A DNA stretch of 64,000 nucleotides, from NCBI GenBank assembly GCA_015056815.1, contig SVFN01000012.1, forward strand, positions 42,853 to 106,852, given 5' to 3'. The stretch comes from Lachnospiraceae bacterium (GTDB lineage Bacteria; Bacillota; Clostridia; Lachnospirales; Lachnospiraceae). Below, piece after piece: positions 1 to 8,933 of this stretch. Within the stretch, counting starts at the first letter, position 1. The number at the start of each line of letters is the position of its first letter. A program made the position numbers and the translations under genes. The notes under the pieces were generated by a model that worked only from the letters and a program-made list of their open reading frames with translations, was not told the origin of the DNA and did no database searches.

Positions 1-423
1 AGCAACGGCGCCGCCGGCAACCCTTCCGATCGTCTCTCTGCCGGAAGAACGTCCTCCGCCGCGGTAATCCCTGAAGCCGTATTTGGCATCGAAAGTAAAG
101 TCGGCGTGACCGGGTCTGTAATAGGTGGCAATTTCCGAATAGTCGTGGGATTTTTGAGAAGTATTGGGTACCAGAAGGGAGATAGGAGTACCTGTGGTCT
201 TGCCTTCAAAAATACCGGATAAAATCTGTACCTCATCCCCTTCTTTGCGGGGAGTGGCAAATTTGCTCTGACCGGGTTTGCGCCGGTTTAAATATTTCTG
301 GATATCCTCCTCACATAGATCAAGCCCTGCGGGGCAGCCGTCGATCACCACGCCTAAAGCTTTTCCGTGGGATTCACCCCAGGTCTGTATTGAAAAATGT
401 CTGCCAAAGATGGAACCTGCCAT
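1..423 (-). CDS. aroC: Chorismate synthase, N-terminal part (cut by window edge)
   Basis: Converts 5-enolpyruvylshikimate-3-phosphate to chorismate with reduced FMN, the last common step to aromatic amino acids. The reverse strand reads 141 codons from the ATG at 423 without a stop and runs off the left edge, so about 60 percent of a roughly 365-residue protein is missing. Family motifs are clear: TWGESHG near residue 15, NRRKPGQS near 50, [15 protein letters not shown] near 110, and the glycine/arginine-rich [17 protein letters not shown] at the cut end. An AGGAAA ribosome site lies 6-11 bases upstream of the ATG. It is divergent from tgt. A second shikimate-pathway gene, aroF, lies at 34.4-35.4 kb. 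Confidence 0.95.
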   Translation of the reverse strand, partial: MAGSIFGRHFSIQTWGESHGKALGVVIDGCPAGLDLCEEDIQKYLNRRKPGQSKFATPRKEGDEVQILSGIFEGKTTGTPISLLVPNTSQKSHDYSEIATYYRPGHADFTFDAKYGFRDYRGGGRSSGRETIGRVAGGAVA

Positions 424-562
424 ATTGTGTTTCCTGTATCTATCAGGCGTCAAGGAAGTTTGCGATGTGCCGGATCGATACAATATCCTTTCTTCTAGAT
501 TATTCCGGAACCGCTTTCGAAAAAAAGTTATAAAAACAAAAATCTGCTGCGATTCACAGGGA

Positions 563-597
563 TTACTGTCACAGGTCAAACGGTTGTGAACGGTAAC
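563..597. repeat. Inverted pair of the TGTGAA-NN-GTAAC intergenic motif
   Basis: TTACTGTCACA at 563-573 faces TGTGAACGGTAAC at 585-597, forming an imperfect hairpin in the aroC-tgt gap. The same motif recurs at 1954-2060 and 42551-42564, always outside genes. The rest of the 424-741 gap shows only the tgt promoter. Confidence 0.5.
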
Positions 598-636
598 ACT
601 AAAAAATATCATATCAGAAAAAAATGTGATTGACAA

Positions 637-665
637 TTACAACTATAGTATTGTTGTGGTATAAT
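637..665 (+). promoter_or_regulatory. Promoter for tgt
   Basis: TTACAA (637-642), a 17-base spacer and a perfect TATAAT (660-665). A TTGACA at 630-635 is also present, but its 24-base spacing to this -10 makes it a poor partner. The tgt start follows 77 bases downstream. Confidence 0.7.
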
Positions 666-741
666 CCCTTATAAAGTATATTTATCATGATAAAATGGAA
701 AAAGGAGGAGCGCGGAAAGACGTTTTTTTCCGACAGTATAT

Positions 742-1911
742 ATGTATAAGATCATTACGACAGACGGCAGGGCAAAAAGAGGGGTACTGCATACCGTTCA
801 CGGTGACATACAGACACCGGTGTTTATGAATGTGGGGACCATTGCTGCGATAAAAGGAGCTGTTTCCACGGAGGATCTGGAACAGATCGGGACGCAGGTG
901 GAGTTATCCAATACCTATCATCTTCATGTCAGACCCGGAGATCATATCGTAAAGAAACTCGGAGGGCTTCATAAGTTCATGGTATGGGATAAACCGATCC
1001 TGACAGATTCCGGCGGATTCCAGGTGTTTTCCCTGGCAGGACTTCGAAAGATCAAAGAGGAGGGGGTTTATTTCCATTCCCATGTGGACGGGCGCAAGAT
1101 CTTTATGGGACCGGAGGAGAGTATGCAGATCCAGTCGAATCTGGCAAGCACTATAGCGATGGCGTTTGATGAATGTCCTCCTTCTCTGGCGGACAGGGAT
1201 TATGTGGTAAATTCTGTGGACCGCACCACCAGGTGGCTGGAGCGTTGTAAAGCAGAGATGGCGAGGCTGAACGGACTGGAGGATACTATCAACAAAGGTC
1301 AGCTTTTGTTCGGGATCAATCAGGGAGCTGTCTTTGCCGATATCCGTAAGGAGCATGCAAAGAGGATCACGGAAATGGAGCTTGACGGCTATGCACTGGG
1401 TGGTCTGGCGGTGGGAGAGACGCACGAGCAGATGTATTATATTCTGGAGGAGACAGTGCCGTATCTGCCGCAGAATAAGCCTACTTATCTGATGGGAGTC
1501 GGGACACCTGCCAATATTTTGGAGAGTGTGGAGCGGGGCGTGGATTTCTTTGACTGCGTTTATCCGACCAGAAATGGAAGACATGGGCATGTATATACCC
1601 ATTCGGGTAAGTTGAATCTGTTTAACGCGAAGTATGAACTGGATGAGCGTCCGATTGAGGAGGGCTGTCAGTGTCCGACCTGCAGGCGCTACAGCAGGGC
1701 TTATGTGAGACATTTGCTAAAAGCCAAAGAAATGCTGGGGATGCGTTTGTGTGTCCTTCATAATCTTTATTTTTATAATCATCTAATGGAAGAGATCCGT
1801 CTTGCGATCGAGGAGCACAGATATTCTTCCTTTAAGAAGGAAATGCTTGCGAAGATGAACGCAGGAGAGGAAAAAACGAGATCCGATAAAACAGAATCCG
1901 ATTTTTCGTAA
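742..1911 (+). CDS. tgt: tRNA-guanine transglycosylase (queuosine pathway)
   Basis: Exchanges guanine 34 of GUN-anticodon tRNAs for the queuosine precursor preQ1. The 389 residues match the bacterial family length. Visible motifs are the active-site DSGGFQ at 89-94, GINQG at 191-195, the nucleophile Asp271 in DCVYPTRNGRHG, and a zinc site CQCPTC (309-314) with His340. The ATG at 742 gives the family-like start MYKIITTDGRAKRG, and no earlier in-frame start exists. The only good ribosome site, AGGAGG at 703-708, sits about 33 bases upstream, much too far for normal initiation, and the intervening bases could fold. It is followed by a 269-base gap before yajC, a classic tgt neighbour. Confidence 0.96.
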   Translation: MYKIITTDGRAKRGVLHTVHGDIQTPVFMNVGTIAAIKGAVSTEDLEQIGTQVELSNTYHLHVRPGDHIVKKLGGLHKFMVWDKPILTDSGGFQVFSLAGLRKIKEEGVYFHSHVDGRKIFMGPEESMQIQSNLASTIAMAFDECPPSLADRDYVVNSVDRTTRWLERCKAEMARLNGLEDTINKGQLLFGINQGAVFADIRKEHAKRITEMELDGYALGGLAVGETHEQMYYILEETVPYLPQNKPTYLMGVGTPANILESVERGVDFFDCVYPTRNGRHGHVYTHSGKLNLFNAKYELDERPIEEGCQCPTCRRYSRAYVRHLLKAKEMLGMRLCVLHNLYFYNHLMEEIRLAIEEHRYSSFKKEMLAKMNAGEEKTRSDKTESDFS

Positions 1912-1953
1912 GTACGCAGGCAGGGGCATCTGCGGGCAGAAAGACTGTGCGAG

Positions 1954-2060
1954 GTTACTACACACAGTCGTTTTGCCTGTGAAAGTAACGGATTTTGCCA
2001 TTGGCATAGCCATGATAGTTTATTACGCCGTAAATGCGCATTTCGGCTGTGAATAGTAAC
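1954..2060. repeat. Cluster of three TGTGAA-NN-GTAAC motifs
   Basis: GTTACTACACACAG (1954-1967) is inverted relative to CTGTGAAAGTAAC (1977-1989), and a third copy CTGTGAATAGTAAC lies at 2047-2060. All are in the gap between tgt and yajC. The first two could form a hairpin 43 bases after the tgt stop, but there is no T-run, so it is not a standard terminator. The function is unknown. Confidence 0.5.
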
Positions 2061-2101
2061 TGTGTGCGTACTGATCCCTGACAGATTGTTTCAAATTATA
2101 C

Positions 2102-2130
2102 TTGCATGAATGCATGAAATTGTGTATAGT
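2102..2130 (+). promoter_or_regulatory. Promoter for yajC
   Basis: TTGCAT (2102-2107), 17 bases, TATAGT (2125-2130). It lies 50 bases upstream of yajC, suggesting yajC is transcribed separately from tgt. Confidence 0.6.
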
Positions 2131-2180
2131 GTTATATGTTGGTGTTTTACAGATTTTATTAAGAAAACGGAGGTCCTAGT

Positions 2181-2498
2181 ATGGGAATTTTATTGGCAGC
2201 CGACCAGGCATCTGCGACAACGATGAGTTCCATGCTGACAATCGGTATGGTTGTGGTATGGGTTGTGGTTCTTTACTTTGTAATGATCCGTCCGCAAAAG
2301 ACAGAACAGAAGAAGTTAAACAGTCTGCTCGCTTCCCTGGAGATCGGTGACAGTGTCATGACGACCAGCGGATTTTTCGGTGTTGTGATCGATATCACAG
2401 ACGACACGGTGATCGTGGAGTTCGGCAGCGACAGACATTGCCGTATCCCGATGAATAAAACGGCGATCGCGCAGGTTGAGAAACCGGAAGGCAAATAA
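2181..2498 (+). CDS. yajC: Preprotein translocase auxiliary subunit YajC
   Basis: A small membrane component associated with the SecDF part of the Sec translocon. The 105 residues have a short N-terminal tail, one membrane helix at about 18-37, the family motif YFVMIRPQKTEQKK just after it, and a cytoplasmic beta-rich domain (GDSVMTTSGFFGVV). An ACGGAGG ribosome site precedes the ATG. The gene follows tgt, the usual bacterial order, but secD and secF do not follow: a terminator and leuB come next. A close hit to YajC is expected; the only uncertainty is low sequence conservation in this family. Confidence 0.92.
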   Translation: MGILLAADQASATTMSSMLTIGMVVVWVVVLYFVMIRPQKTEQKKLNSLLASLEIGDSVMTTSGFFGVVIDITDDTVIVEFGSDRHCRIPMNKTAIAQVEKPEGK

Positions 2499-2511
2499 AC
2501 AGAGGGTAAAA

Positions 2512-2540
2512 GGAATCCGTAGATGCGGGTTCCTTTTTTT
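2512..2540 (+). terminator. Intrinsic terminator after yajC
   Basis: Stem GGAATCCG (2512-2519) with CGGGTTCC (2526-2533), one G-T pair, followed by seven T (2534-2540). Confidence 0.85.
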
Positions 2541-2670
2541 GTGCAATATGTCCGTCAATTATATATGCCTATAAAGTCTGGCGGGCAATACGATGAAAAG
2601 TCCAATCTTAACCCTGTTTTATGGAAATTATGAAAAAAAGTTATAATAGTCGTTCTTTCTATGAAAAATG

Positions 2671-2699
2671 TTGATATTTATGTTTTTTTCATATATGAT
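2671..2699 (+). promoter_or_regulatory. Promoter of the leuB-ilvD-ilvB operon
   Basis: TTGATA (2671-2676), 17 bases, TATGAT (2694-2699), 39 bases before leuB. I see no leader peptide, T-box or attenuator between terminator and gene. Confidence 0.65.
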
Positions 2700-2738
2700 A
2701 AAGGATAAGTGAGTAAATAGGAAAAGAGGTTGGGCAAC

Positions 2739-3839
2739 ATGGATTATAATATTGTATGTATTCCGGGTGACGGGATCGGACCGGAGGTCGTGACGGAGGC
2801 AAAGAAGGTTCTTGAGAAAGTGGCGGATCGCTATGGACACAGGTTTTCGTTTACGGATATCCTGATGGGAGGTGCTTCCATCGATGTACATGGGATCCCG
2901 CTGACAGATGAAGCGATCAGGACAGCGAAGGCTGCGGATGCGGTTTTGATGGGATCCATCGGAGGGGATACTTCCACTTCACCCTGGTATAAACTTCCGC
3001 CGGAGAAAAGACCGGAGGCAGGACTTTTGAAGATCCGTAAGAGTCTGAATCTGTTTGCAAATCTGCGTCCCGCTGTATTATACAACGAGCTTGCGGCTGC
3101 GTGTCCCTTAAAAGAGGAGATCAGCGAAGCAGGATTTGACATGATGATCATGAGAGAATTGACCGGAGGATTGTATTTCGGGGAACGCAAGACATTTGAA
3201 GAAGATGGACAGTTAAAAGCGATCGATACCCTGACCTATTCGGAGTCAGAGATCCGCAGGATCGCGATCAAAGGATTTGACATCGCCATGAAACGCCGTA
3301 AGAAAGTAACCAGCGTGGACAAGGCGAATGTACTGGATTCCTCCAGGTTGTGGAGAAAGGTCGTGGAAGAAGTCGCAAAGGATTACCCGGAAGTGACATT
3401 GGAGCATATGCTGGTAGACAACTGCGCGATGCAGCTGGTCCGCGATCCGAAGCAGTTTGATGTGATCCTGACAGAGAATATGTTTGGAGATATTTTATCG
3501 GATGAAGCAAGTATGGTCACAGGCTCCATCGGAATGTTAGCTTCCGCAAGTCTGAACGATACAAAATTCGGACTGTATGAGCCAAGCGGCGGTTCCGCGC
3601 CGGCCATTGCAGGACAGGGGATTGCCAATCCGATCGCCACGATCTTGAGTGCTGCGATGCTGCTGCGTTTTTCGCTGGATCTGGATAAAGAAGCGGATGC
3701 CATCGAGGCAGCGGTAAAACAGGTGCTAAAGGACGGATACCGCACGATCGATATCATGCCGCAGGATGAAGAAGGAAAGAGACAGGTAACACAGGTTGGC
3801 ACTGCACAGATGGGAGATCTGATCTGCGAGAGGATCTGA
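2739..3839 (+). CDS. leuB: 3-isopropylmalate dehydrogenase
   Basis: Oxidises and decarboxylates (2R,3S)-3-isopropylmalate to 2-oxoisocaproate with NAD+, the third step of leucine synthesis. It has 366 residues from the ATG at 2739, with AGAGG 9 bases upstream; a TTG at 2730 is less likely. Motifs are [11 protein letters not shown] at the N-terminus, [11 protein letters not shown] near 135 (substrate site), [14 protein letters not shown] near 195, and [19 protein letters not shown] near 285 (NAD adenine site, with SGGSAP in place of the commoner IHGSAP). First gene of an operon with ilvD and ilvB. leuA and leuCD are not in the window. Confidence 0.95.
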   Translation: MDYNIVCIPGDGIGPEVVTEAKKVLEKVADRYGHRFSFTDILMGGASIDVHGIPLTDEAIRTAKAADAVLMGSIGGDTSTSPWYKLPPEKRPEAGLLKIRKSLNLFANLRPAVLYNELAAACPLKEEISEAGFDMMIMRELTGGLYFGERKTFEEDGQLKAIDTLTYSESEIRRIAIKGFDIAMKRRKKVTSVDKANVLDSSRLWRKVVEEVAKDYPEVTLEHMLVDNCAMQLVRDPKQFDVILTENMFGDILSDEASMVTGSIGMLASASLNDTKFGLYEPSGGSAPAIAGQGIANPIATILSAAMLLRFSLDLDKEADAIEAAVKQVLKDGYRTIDIMPQDEEGKRQVTQVGTAQMGDLICERI

Positions 3840-3925
3840 GCGGTCATGCCGGGATGAGCATTTAAGACCGGTAGTGTCTGGAAAAAATGGATATAGCGGA
3901 AAGATGTTTTTCAGGAGGATAAGAA

Positions 3926-5608
3926 ATGAAAAGTGATAATGTAAAAGCGGGTATGCAGCAGGCACCCCACAGATCGTTGTTTAATGCACTGGGATTTACG
4001 GAGGAGGAGATGAAAAAACCCATGGTGGGGATTGTCAGCTCCTATAATGAGATCGTTCCGGGACACATGAACCTGGATAAGATCGTTAATGCAGTGAAGC
4101 TTGGCGTGGCGGAAGCAGGCGGTGTACCGGTGGTGTTTCCGGCGATTGCGGTATGTGACGGTATCGCCATGGGACATATCGGTATGAAATATTCTCTGGT
4201 TACCAGGGATCTGATCGCGGATTCCACGGAGTGTATGGCACTTGCACATCAGTTTGATGCCCTGGTCATGGTACCGAATTGTGATAAGAACGTTCCTGGA
4301 CTTTTAATGGCGGCGGCAAGGATCAATGTACCGACGGTATTTGTATCCGGAGGGCCGATGTTAGCCGGTCATGTGCACGGACAGAAGAGAAGCCTTTCTT
4401 CCATGTTCGAGGCAGTCGGCGCACATGCGGCGGGCAAGATGACCGAAGAGGAAGTAAAAGAGTTTGAACATAATGTATGTCCGACCTGCGGTTCCTGCTC
4501 CGGTATGTATACAGCCAATTCCATGAATTGTCTGACCGAGGCGTTAGGTATGGGACTTGGCGGTAACGGAACGATCCCGGCAGTTTATTCGGAACGTATC
4601 AAACTGGCAAAGCATGCCGGTATGGCGGTCATGGAAATGTATCGAAAAGATATCAGACCCCGCGATATCATGACGAAGGATGCAATCTTAAATGCACTTA
4701 CCGTGGATATGGCACTGGGATGCTCCACCAACAGTATGCTGCATCTTCCGGCTATCGCACATGAGGTTGGATTTGATTTTGACATTGCATTTGCGAATCC
4801 GATCAGTGAGAAGACACCGAACCTTTGTCACCTCGCACCGGCCGGCCCGACTTATATGGAAGACCTGAATGAGGCAGGCGGTGTTTATGCGGTAATGAAA
4901 GAGCTGGCAGATATCGGATTGTTAAATACAGACTGCATTACCGTTACCGGCAAGACGGTAGGAGAGAATATCGCGAATGCAGTAAATAAAAATCCGGAAG
5001 TGATCCGACCGGTTGACAACCCGTACAGTAAGACCGGTGGACTGGCTGTATTAAAAGGAAATCTGGCACCGGACGGAAGCGTGGTAAAACGTTCGGCTGT
5101 TGTGGAAGAGATGATGGTACATGAAGGACCGGCAAGGGTCTTTGACTGCGAGGAGGATGCGATCGATGCGATCAAATCCGGCAGGATCGTGGCGGGCGAT
5201 GTTGTTGTGATACGTTATGAAGGACCCAAAGGCGGTCCGGGTATGAGAGAGATGCTCAATCCGACTTCGGCGATCGCGGGAATGGGACTGGGATCAACGG
5301 TAGCACTGATCACAGACGGCCGTTTCTCGGGCGCTTCCAGAGGTGCGTCTATCGGGCATGTTTCACCGGAAGCGGCAGTGGGCGGACCGATCGCGCTGGT
5401 AGAAGAAGGCGATATCATTCGTATCAATATCCCGGAGATGACGCTGGATCTGAAAGTGTCTGACGAGGTACTGGCAGAAAGAAAAGCAAAATGGCAGCCA
5501 AGAGAGGCGAGCGTGACGACAGGTTACCTTGCAAGATACCGTGAGATGGTAACAAGCGGTAACCGAGGTGCCGTATTACAGATCCCGGGAAAGGGACCGG
5601 AAGCATAA
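3926..5608 (+). CDS. ilvD: Dihydroxy-acid dehydratase
   Basis: Dehydrates 2,3-dihydroxyisovalerate and 2,3-dihydroxy-3-methylvalerate to the 2-oxo acid precursors of valine and isoleucine. The 560 residues are full length. Iron-sulfur ligand motifs are visible: [12 protein letters not shown] near 70, PNCDKNVPG near 115 and [16 protein letters not shown] near 190. The C-terminal [20 protein letters not shown] near 470 is also diagnostic. An AGGAGG site lies 8 bases upstream. It sits 86 bases after leuB and 46 before ilvB with no terminator, so cotranscription is likely. The cluster is probably oxygen-sensitive, which fits an anaerobe. Confidence 0.96.
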   Translation: MKSDNVKAGMQQAPHRSLFNALGFTEEEMKKPMVGIVSSYNEIVPGHMNLDKIVNAVKLGVAEAGGVPVVFPAIAVCDGIAMGHIGMKYSLVTRDLIADSTECMALAHQFDALVMVPNCDKNVPGLLMAAARINVPTVFVSGGPMLAGHVHGQKRSLSSMFEAVGAHAAGKMTEEEVKEFEHNVCPTCGSCSGMYTANSMNCLTEALGMGLGGNGTIPAVYSERIKLAKHAGMAVMEMYRKDIRPRDIMTKDAILNALTVDMALGCSTNSMLHLPAIAHEVGFDFDIAFANPISEKTPNLCHLAPAGPTYMEDLNEAGGVYAVMKELADIGLLNTDCITVTGKTVGENIANAVNKNPEVIRPVDNPYSKTGGLAVLKGNLAPDGSVVKRSAVVEEMMVHEGPARVFDCEEDAIDAIKSGRIVAGDVVVIRYEGPKGGPGMREMLNPTSAIAGMGLGSTVALITDGRFSGASRGASIGHVSPEAAVGGPIALVEEGDIIRINIPEMTLDLKVSDEVLAERKAKWQPREASVTTGYLARYREMVTSGNRGAVLQIPGKGPEA

Positions 5609-5654
5609 AGGCAGCGATTTTTATGATAAATGAAAGAAACAGGAGGAGATTACG

Positions 5655-7328
5655 ATGAAGCTGACAGGTGCAGAAATTGTAATTGAATGTTTGAAGGAAC
5701 AGGGAGTGGATACCGTATTCGGCTATCCGGGCGGTACCATTCTGAATGTATATGATGCTCTGTATAAGCACAGTGGCGAGATCAGACATATTCTTACAAG
5801 CCATGAGCAGGGAGCAAGCCATGCAGCGGACGGTTATGCGAGAGCAACGGGCAGGGTAGGCGTTTGTATGGCGACCAGCGGACCGGGGGCTACGAATCTT
5901 GTTACGGGTATCGCTACGGCTTACATGGACAGCATTCCCATGGTTGCCATTACGGCAAACGTGAACCTTCCGGCATTGGGAAAGGATTCTTTCCAGGAAG
6001 TGGATATCGCCGGAGTTACCATGCCGATCACAAAGCATAATTATATCGTCAAGGATGTGAACATCCTGGCGGACACGATCCGCAAGGCATTCAAGATCGC
6101 GGGAAGCGGAAGACCCGGACCGGTGCTTGTGGATATTACAAAGGATGTGACGGCAAATGTGTGTGAGTACACACCACAAAAACCGGAGGAAAAAGAATAC
6201 AAGGACAAGTATACCGAGGAAGATCTGGATAAGGTGGCAAAGCTCATCAACGAATCGGAAAAGCCGTTCTTCTATGTGGGAGGCGGTGTGATCTCTTCCG
6301 GAGCTTCTGCGGAACTGGCAGAGTTTGTGGAAAAGGTGAATGCTCCTGTCTGTGACACTTTGATGGGAAAAGGCGCATTTGACGGCAAGAGTCCTCTCTA
6401 TACCGGTATGATCGGTATGCATGGCACCAAGGCATCAAATCTCGGTGTCAGCGAGTGTGATCTTCTGATCGCGATCGGAGCACGTTTTTCAGACCGCGTT
6501 ATCGGTAATCCGAAGACTTTTGCAAGCAGAGCGAAGATTGTCCATATTGATATCGATGCGGCTGAGGTCAACAAAAACATCAAGACTGATGCGTCACTGG
6601 TCGGCGATGTGAAGCATGTTCTGAAAGATCTGATGGACAGGGTTGAGAAAAAGAATCATACAAAATGGGTAAAGAAGGTAGAGGAACTGAAGGAGAAGTA
6701 TCCTCTGAAATATGATGAAAATGTATTGACCTGTCCTTATATCATGGAGCAGATCGATCAGGCGACAAACGGTGAGGCTATCATCACAACAGATGTGGGG
6801 CAGCACCAGATGTGGGCGGCGCAGTATTACAAATATACCAGCCCGCGTACGTTTATTTCATCAGGCGGCCTTGGTACCATGGGATATGGTCTTGGTGCCT
6901 GCATCGGGGCCAAAACGGGAAGGCCGGATAAGGTATGCATCAACATCGCAGGTGACGGTTGCTTCCGCATGAATATGAATGAGCTGGCGACTGCAAGCCG
7001 CTATGACATTCCGATCATTCAGGTGGTCATCAACAATTCCGTACTTGGAATGGTACGACAGTGGCAGACGTTATTTTATGACAAACGTTATTCTCAGACG
7101 ATACTAAAAGATAAAGTGGATTTCTGCAAAGTCGCAGAAGGTCTTGGCTGTGAGGCATACCGTGTCACGAAGAAGGAAGAAGTGCTTCCGACTCTGCAGA
7201 AAGCCTTGCAGGCGAAAGGACCGGTATTGATCGACTGCATAATCGACAGTGATGATAAAGTATTTCCGATGGTTCCGGCAGGCAAGCCTATCGATGAAGT
7301 CTTTGATGCGGATGATCTGGCGGAGTAG
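5655..7328 (+). CDS. ilvB: Acetolactate synthase, large (catalytic) subunit
   Basis: Thiamine-diphosphate enzyme making acetolactate or acetohydroxybutyrate, the first common step of branched-chain synthesis. The 557 residues carry VFGYPGGTILNVYD at the N-terminus, catalytic Glu in SHEQGASHAADGYARATG near 50, the FAD-region GGGVISSGASAEL near 205, and the thiamine-diphosphate Mg motif GDGCFRMN...NNSVLGMVRQWQ near 435-465. The RQWQ region marks an anabolic synthase rather than pyruvate oxidase. The regulatory small subunit ilvN, which normally follows, is absent; an L,D-transpeptidase comes next. The partner must be encoded elsewhere, or the enzyme works without it. Confidence 0.95.
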   Translation: MKLTGAEIVIECLKEQGVDTVFGYPGGTILNVYDALYKHSGEIRHILTSHEQGASHAADGYARATGRVGVCMATSGPGATNLVTGIATAYMDSIPMVAITANVNLPALGKDSFQEVDIAGVTMPITKHNYIVKDVNILADTIRKAFKIAGSGRPGPVLVDITKDVTANVCEYTPQKPEEKEYKDKYTEEDLDKVAKLINESEKPFFYVGGGVISSGASAELAEFVEKVNAPVCDTLMGKGAFDGKSPLYTGMIGMHGTKASNLGVSECDLLIAIGARFSDRVIGNPKTFASRAKIVHIDIDAAEVNKNIKTDASLVGDVKHVLKDLMDRVEKKNHTKWVKKVEELKEKYPLKYDENVLTCPYIMEQIDQATNGEAIITTDVGQHQMWAAQYYKYTSPRTFISSGGLGTMGYGLGACIGAKTGRPDKVCINIAGDGCFRMNMNELATASRYDIPIIQVVINNSVLGMVRQWQTLFYDKRYSQTILKDKVDFCKVAEGLGCEAYRVTKKEEVLPTLQKALQAKGPVLIDCIIDSDDKVFPMVPAGKPIDEVFDADDLAE

Positions 7329-7375
7329 ACTGACGGATAACGGGCTCCATCACATTACAGTTGCAGGTAAAAAAT

Positions 7376-8785
7376 ATGAAGAAGTTTTTAGCGAGTTTAT
7401 GCATTATATTTGTGGTCATTCCGGCTGTATTGATCGGAGGCGGATATTTTCTGCTGGAAAAAAGATATGATGGCACATATATGTTCGGCACATATATCAA
7501 TGATGTTTACGCCGAGGATATCACGCCGGAGCAGATGAACGAAAAACTGCTCGGTTTTCTGGAAGAGCGCACGATCATGATCAGTACGAGAGAGGGAGAG
7601 ATAGAGCTTCCTCTTTCGCGGATCGATTTTGCTTACAGCTATGAAGAAGAGCTGAAGAAGATCCAGAAGCAGAGCGGTACCGCACAATGGGCACAGCGAA
7701 TGCTGGAAAGAGGAGGAGAATTTACGGATTATCATGTGGAACCTGTGGGAAGTTATGACCGGGAAGCTCTGAAAACCTTTATGAAGGAACATAAAGAGCT
7801 GACTGACCGGAGTGGTCAAACAGATATCCGCGTTGAGATCCAAAAGACAGCTGACGGATATGAGCTTCGTGATGATACACTGCTGATCCTGGATGGGGAA
7901 AAAGCAGCAGCGGCGATCGATGCTGCGATCATGGACGGAAGAGACCGGGTGGATCTGGAGAAAGAAGGCTGTTATATTCCGAAACGATATACTTCCGCAA
8001 TGAAAAAAGTTCTTTGGGAGTGGGAGGATGTCAACAGACTTCAGCAGAGTCAGATCACTTATGTGTTCGGATCGAATGAGGAAGTGGTGGATGCATCGGT
8101 TCTTTCTGACTGGATCGCGCTGGATGAAGACGGTAACTTCTTTTACAATGAGGACGGTATCCTGACTTACGATAAAGAGAAGGTAAAAGCGTTTGTGGAG
8201 AGCCTCGCGAAAAAGTACGATACCACTGATAAGGTGCGCAGATTTCGTGCTACCAGCGGACGTGAGGTTACGATCAAAAATTCCAGCTATGGCAATGCCA
8301 TTGACCAGAAGGCTGAGGTGGAATATCTGATGGATACAGCGCCCCGGGGTGTCTCAGAGGTGCATATTCCTGAATACTCCCAGCGTGCATTTGCAGAAGG
8401 AGATGACGATATCGGGGACACTTATATCGAAGTGGATATGTCCATACAGACTCTGTATTATTATCAGAACGGCAGAATGATCCTTCAGACGCCTGTGGTA
8501 ACAGGAAATACCAGACTTGGCCGGGGAACGCCGGAGAAGGTCTGCTATGTATACTATAAGCAGCGCCACCGCACCTTGATCGGACCGGATTACCGTACAC
8601 CGGTCAGCTATTGGATGGCAGTCAACGGCAATATCGGCATTCATGATGCAAGCTGGAGGGGAAAATTCGGCGGCACGATCTACAAGACGAACGGTTCCCA
8701 TGGGTGTATCAATACACCGACAAAAGCGGTCAGTGTGTTATACGATCTGGTCGAGATAGGTACTCCGGTGATCATTTTCTATTAA
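7376..8785 (+). CDS. L,D-transpeptidase with peptidoglycan-binding domain (YkuD type)
   Basis: Probably forms 3-3 cross-links in, or attaches proteins to, peptidoglycan outside the membrane. The 469 residues from the ATG at 7376 start with a Lys-Lys and hydrophobic segment (about 3-22) that acts as signal or anchor. The middle region (about 60-330) resembles the putative peptidoglycan-binding domains found with YkuD domains. The C-terminal catalytic domain has IEVDMSIQTLYYYQNG, a histidine in GIHDASW and the catalytic NGSHGCINTPTKA with the nucleophilic cysteine about 25 residues from the end. It lies 47 bases after ilvB with no terminator, so it may be read as the last gene of that operon, although functionally unrelated. 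Confidence 0.88.
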   Translation: MKKFLASLCIIFVVIPAVLIGGGYFLLEKRYDGTYMFGTYINDVYAEDITPEQMNEKLLGFLEERTIMISTREGEIELPLSRIDFAYSYEEELKKIQKQSGTAQWAQRMLERGGEFTDYHVEPVGSYDREALKTFMKEHKELTDRSGQTDIRVEIQKTADGYELRDDTLLILDGEKAAAAIDAAIMDGRDRVDLEKEGCYIPKRYTSAMKKVLWEWEDVNRLQQSQITYVFGSNEEVVDASVLSDWIALDEDGNFFYNEDGILTYDKEKVKAFVESLAKKYDTTDKVRRFRATSGREVTIKNSSYGNAIDQKAEVEYLMDTAPRGVSEVHIPEYSQRAFAEGDDDIGDTYIEVDMSIQTLYYYQNGRMILQTPVVTGNTRLGRGTPEKVCYVYYKQRHRTLIGPDYRTPVSYWMAVNGNIGIHDASWRGKFGGTIYKTNGSHGCINTPTKAVSVLYDLVEIGTPVIIFY

Positions 8786-8786
8786 A

Positions 8787-8803
8787 TGATATCAGGGTCA
8801 AAA
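8787..8803 (+). repeat. Half-copy of the dispersed palindromic element
   Basis: TGATATCAGGGTCAAAA directly after the L,D-transpeptidase stop differs by one base from the right terminal repeat of the element at 41496-41675. No second half is seen here. Confidence 0.5.
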
Positions 8804-8849
8804 GTGGGTAAGCGACTTTAAATAAAAAGATTAAAAATGAAAAATAGCA

Positions 8850-8879
8850 TTGACAGAAATGGCAGATAGTAGTTAAAAT
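8850..8879 (+). promoter_or_regulatory. Promoter of serC-serA
   Basis: TTGACA (8850-8855), 18 bases, TAAAAT (8874-8879), 54 bases upstream of serC. Confidence 0.7.
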
Positions 8880-8933
8880 AGTCATAATGTTTCTTTAGTA
8901 CATTAAAGTATAAACGTATAGGAGGAAAAAACA

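Noticed and set aside
278..589. 103-codon plus-strand frame opposite aroC
   Set aside because: Overlaps the clear chorismate synthase gene on the other strand and has no recognisable content.
2541..2738. T-box or leader-peptide attenuator before leuB
   Set aside because: No T-box core sequence, no leucine-rich leader frame and no terminator/antiterminator pair could be found in this short region.
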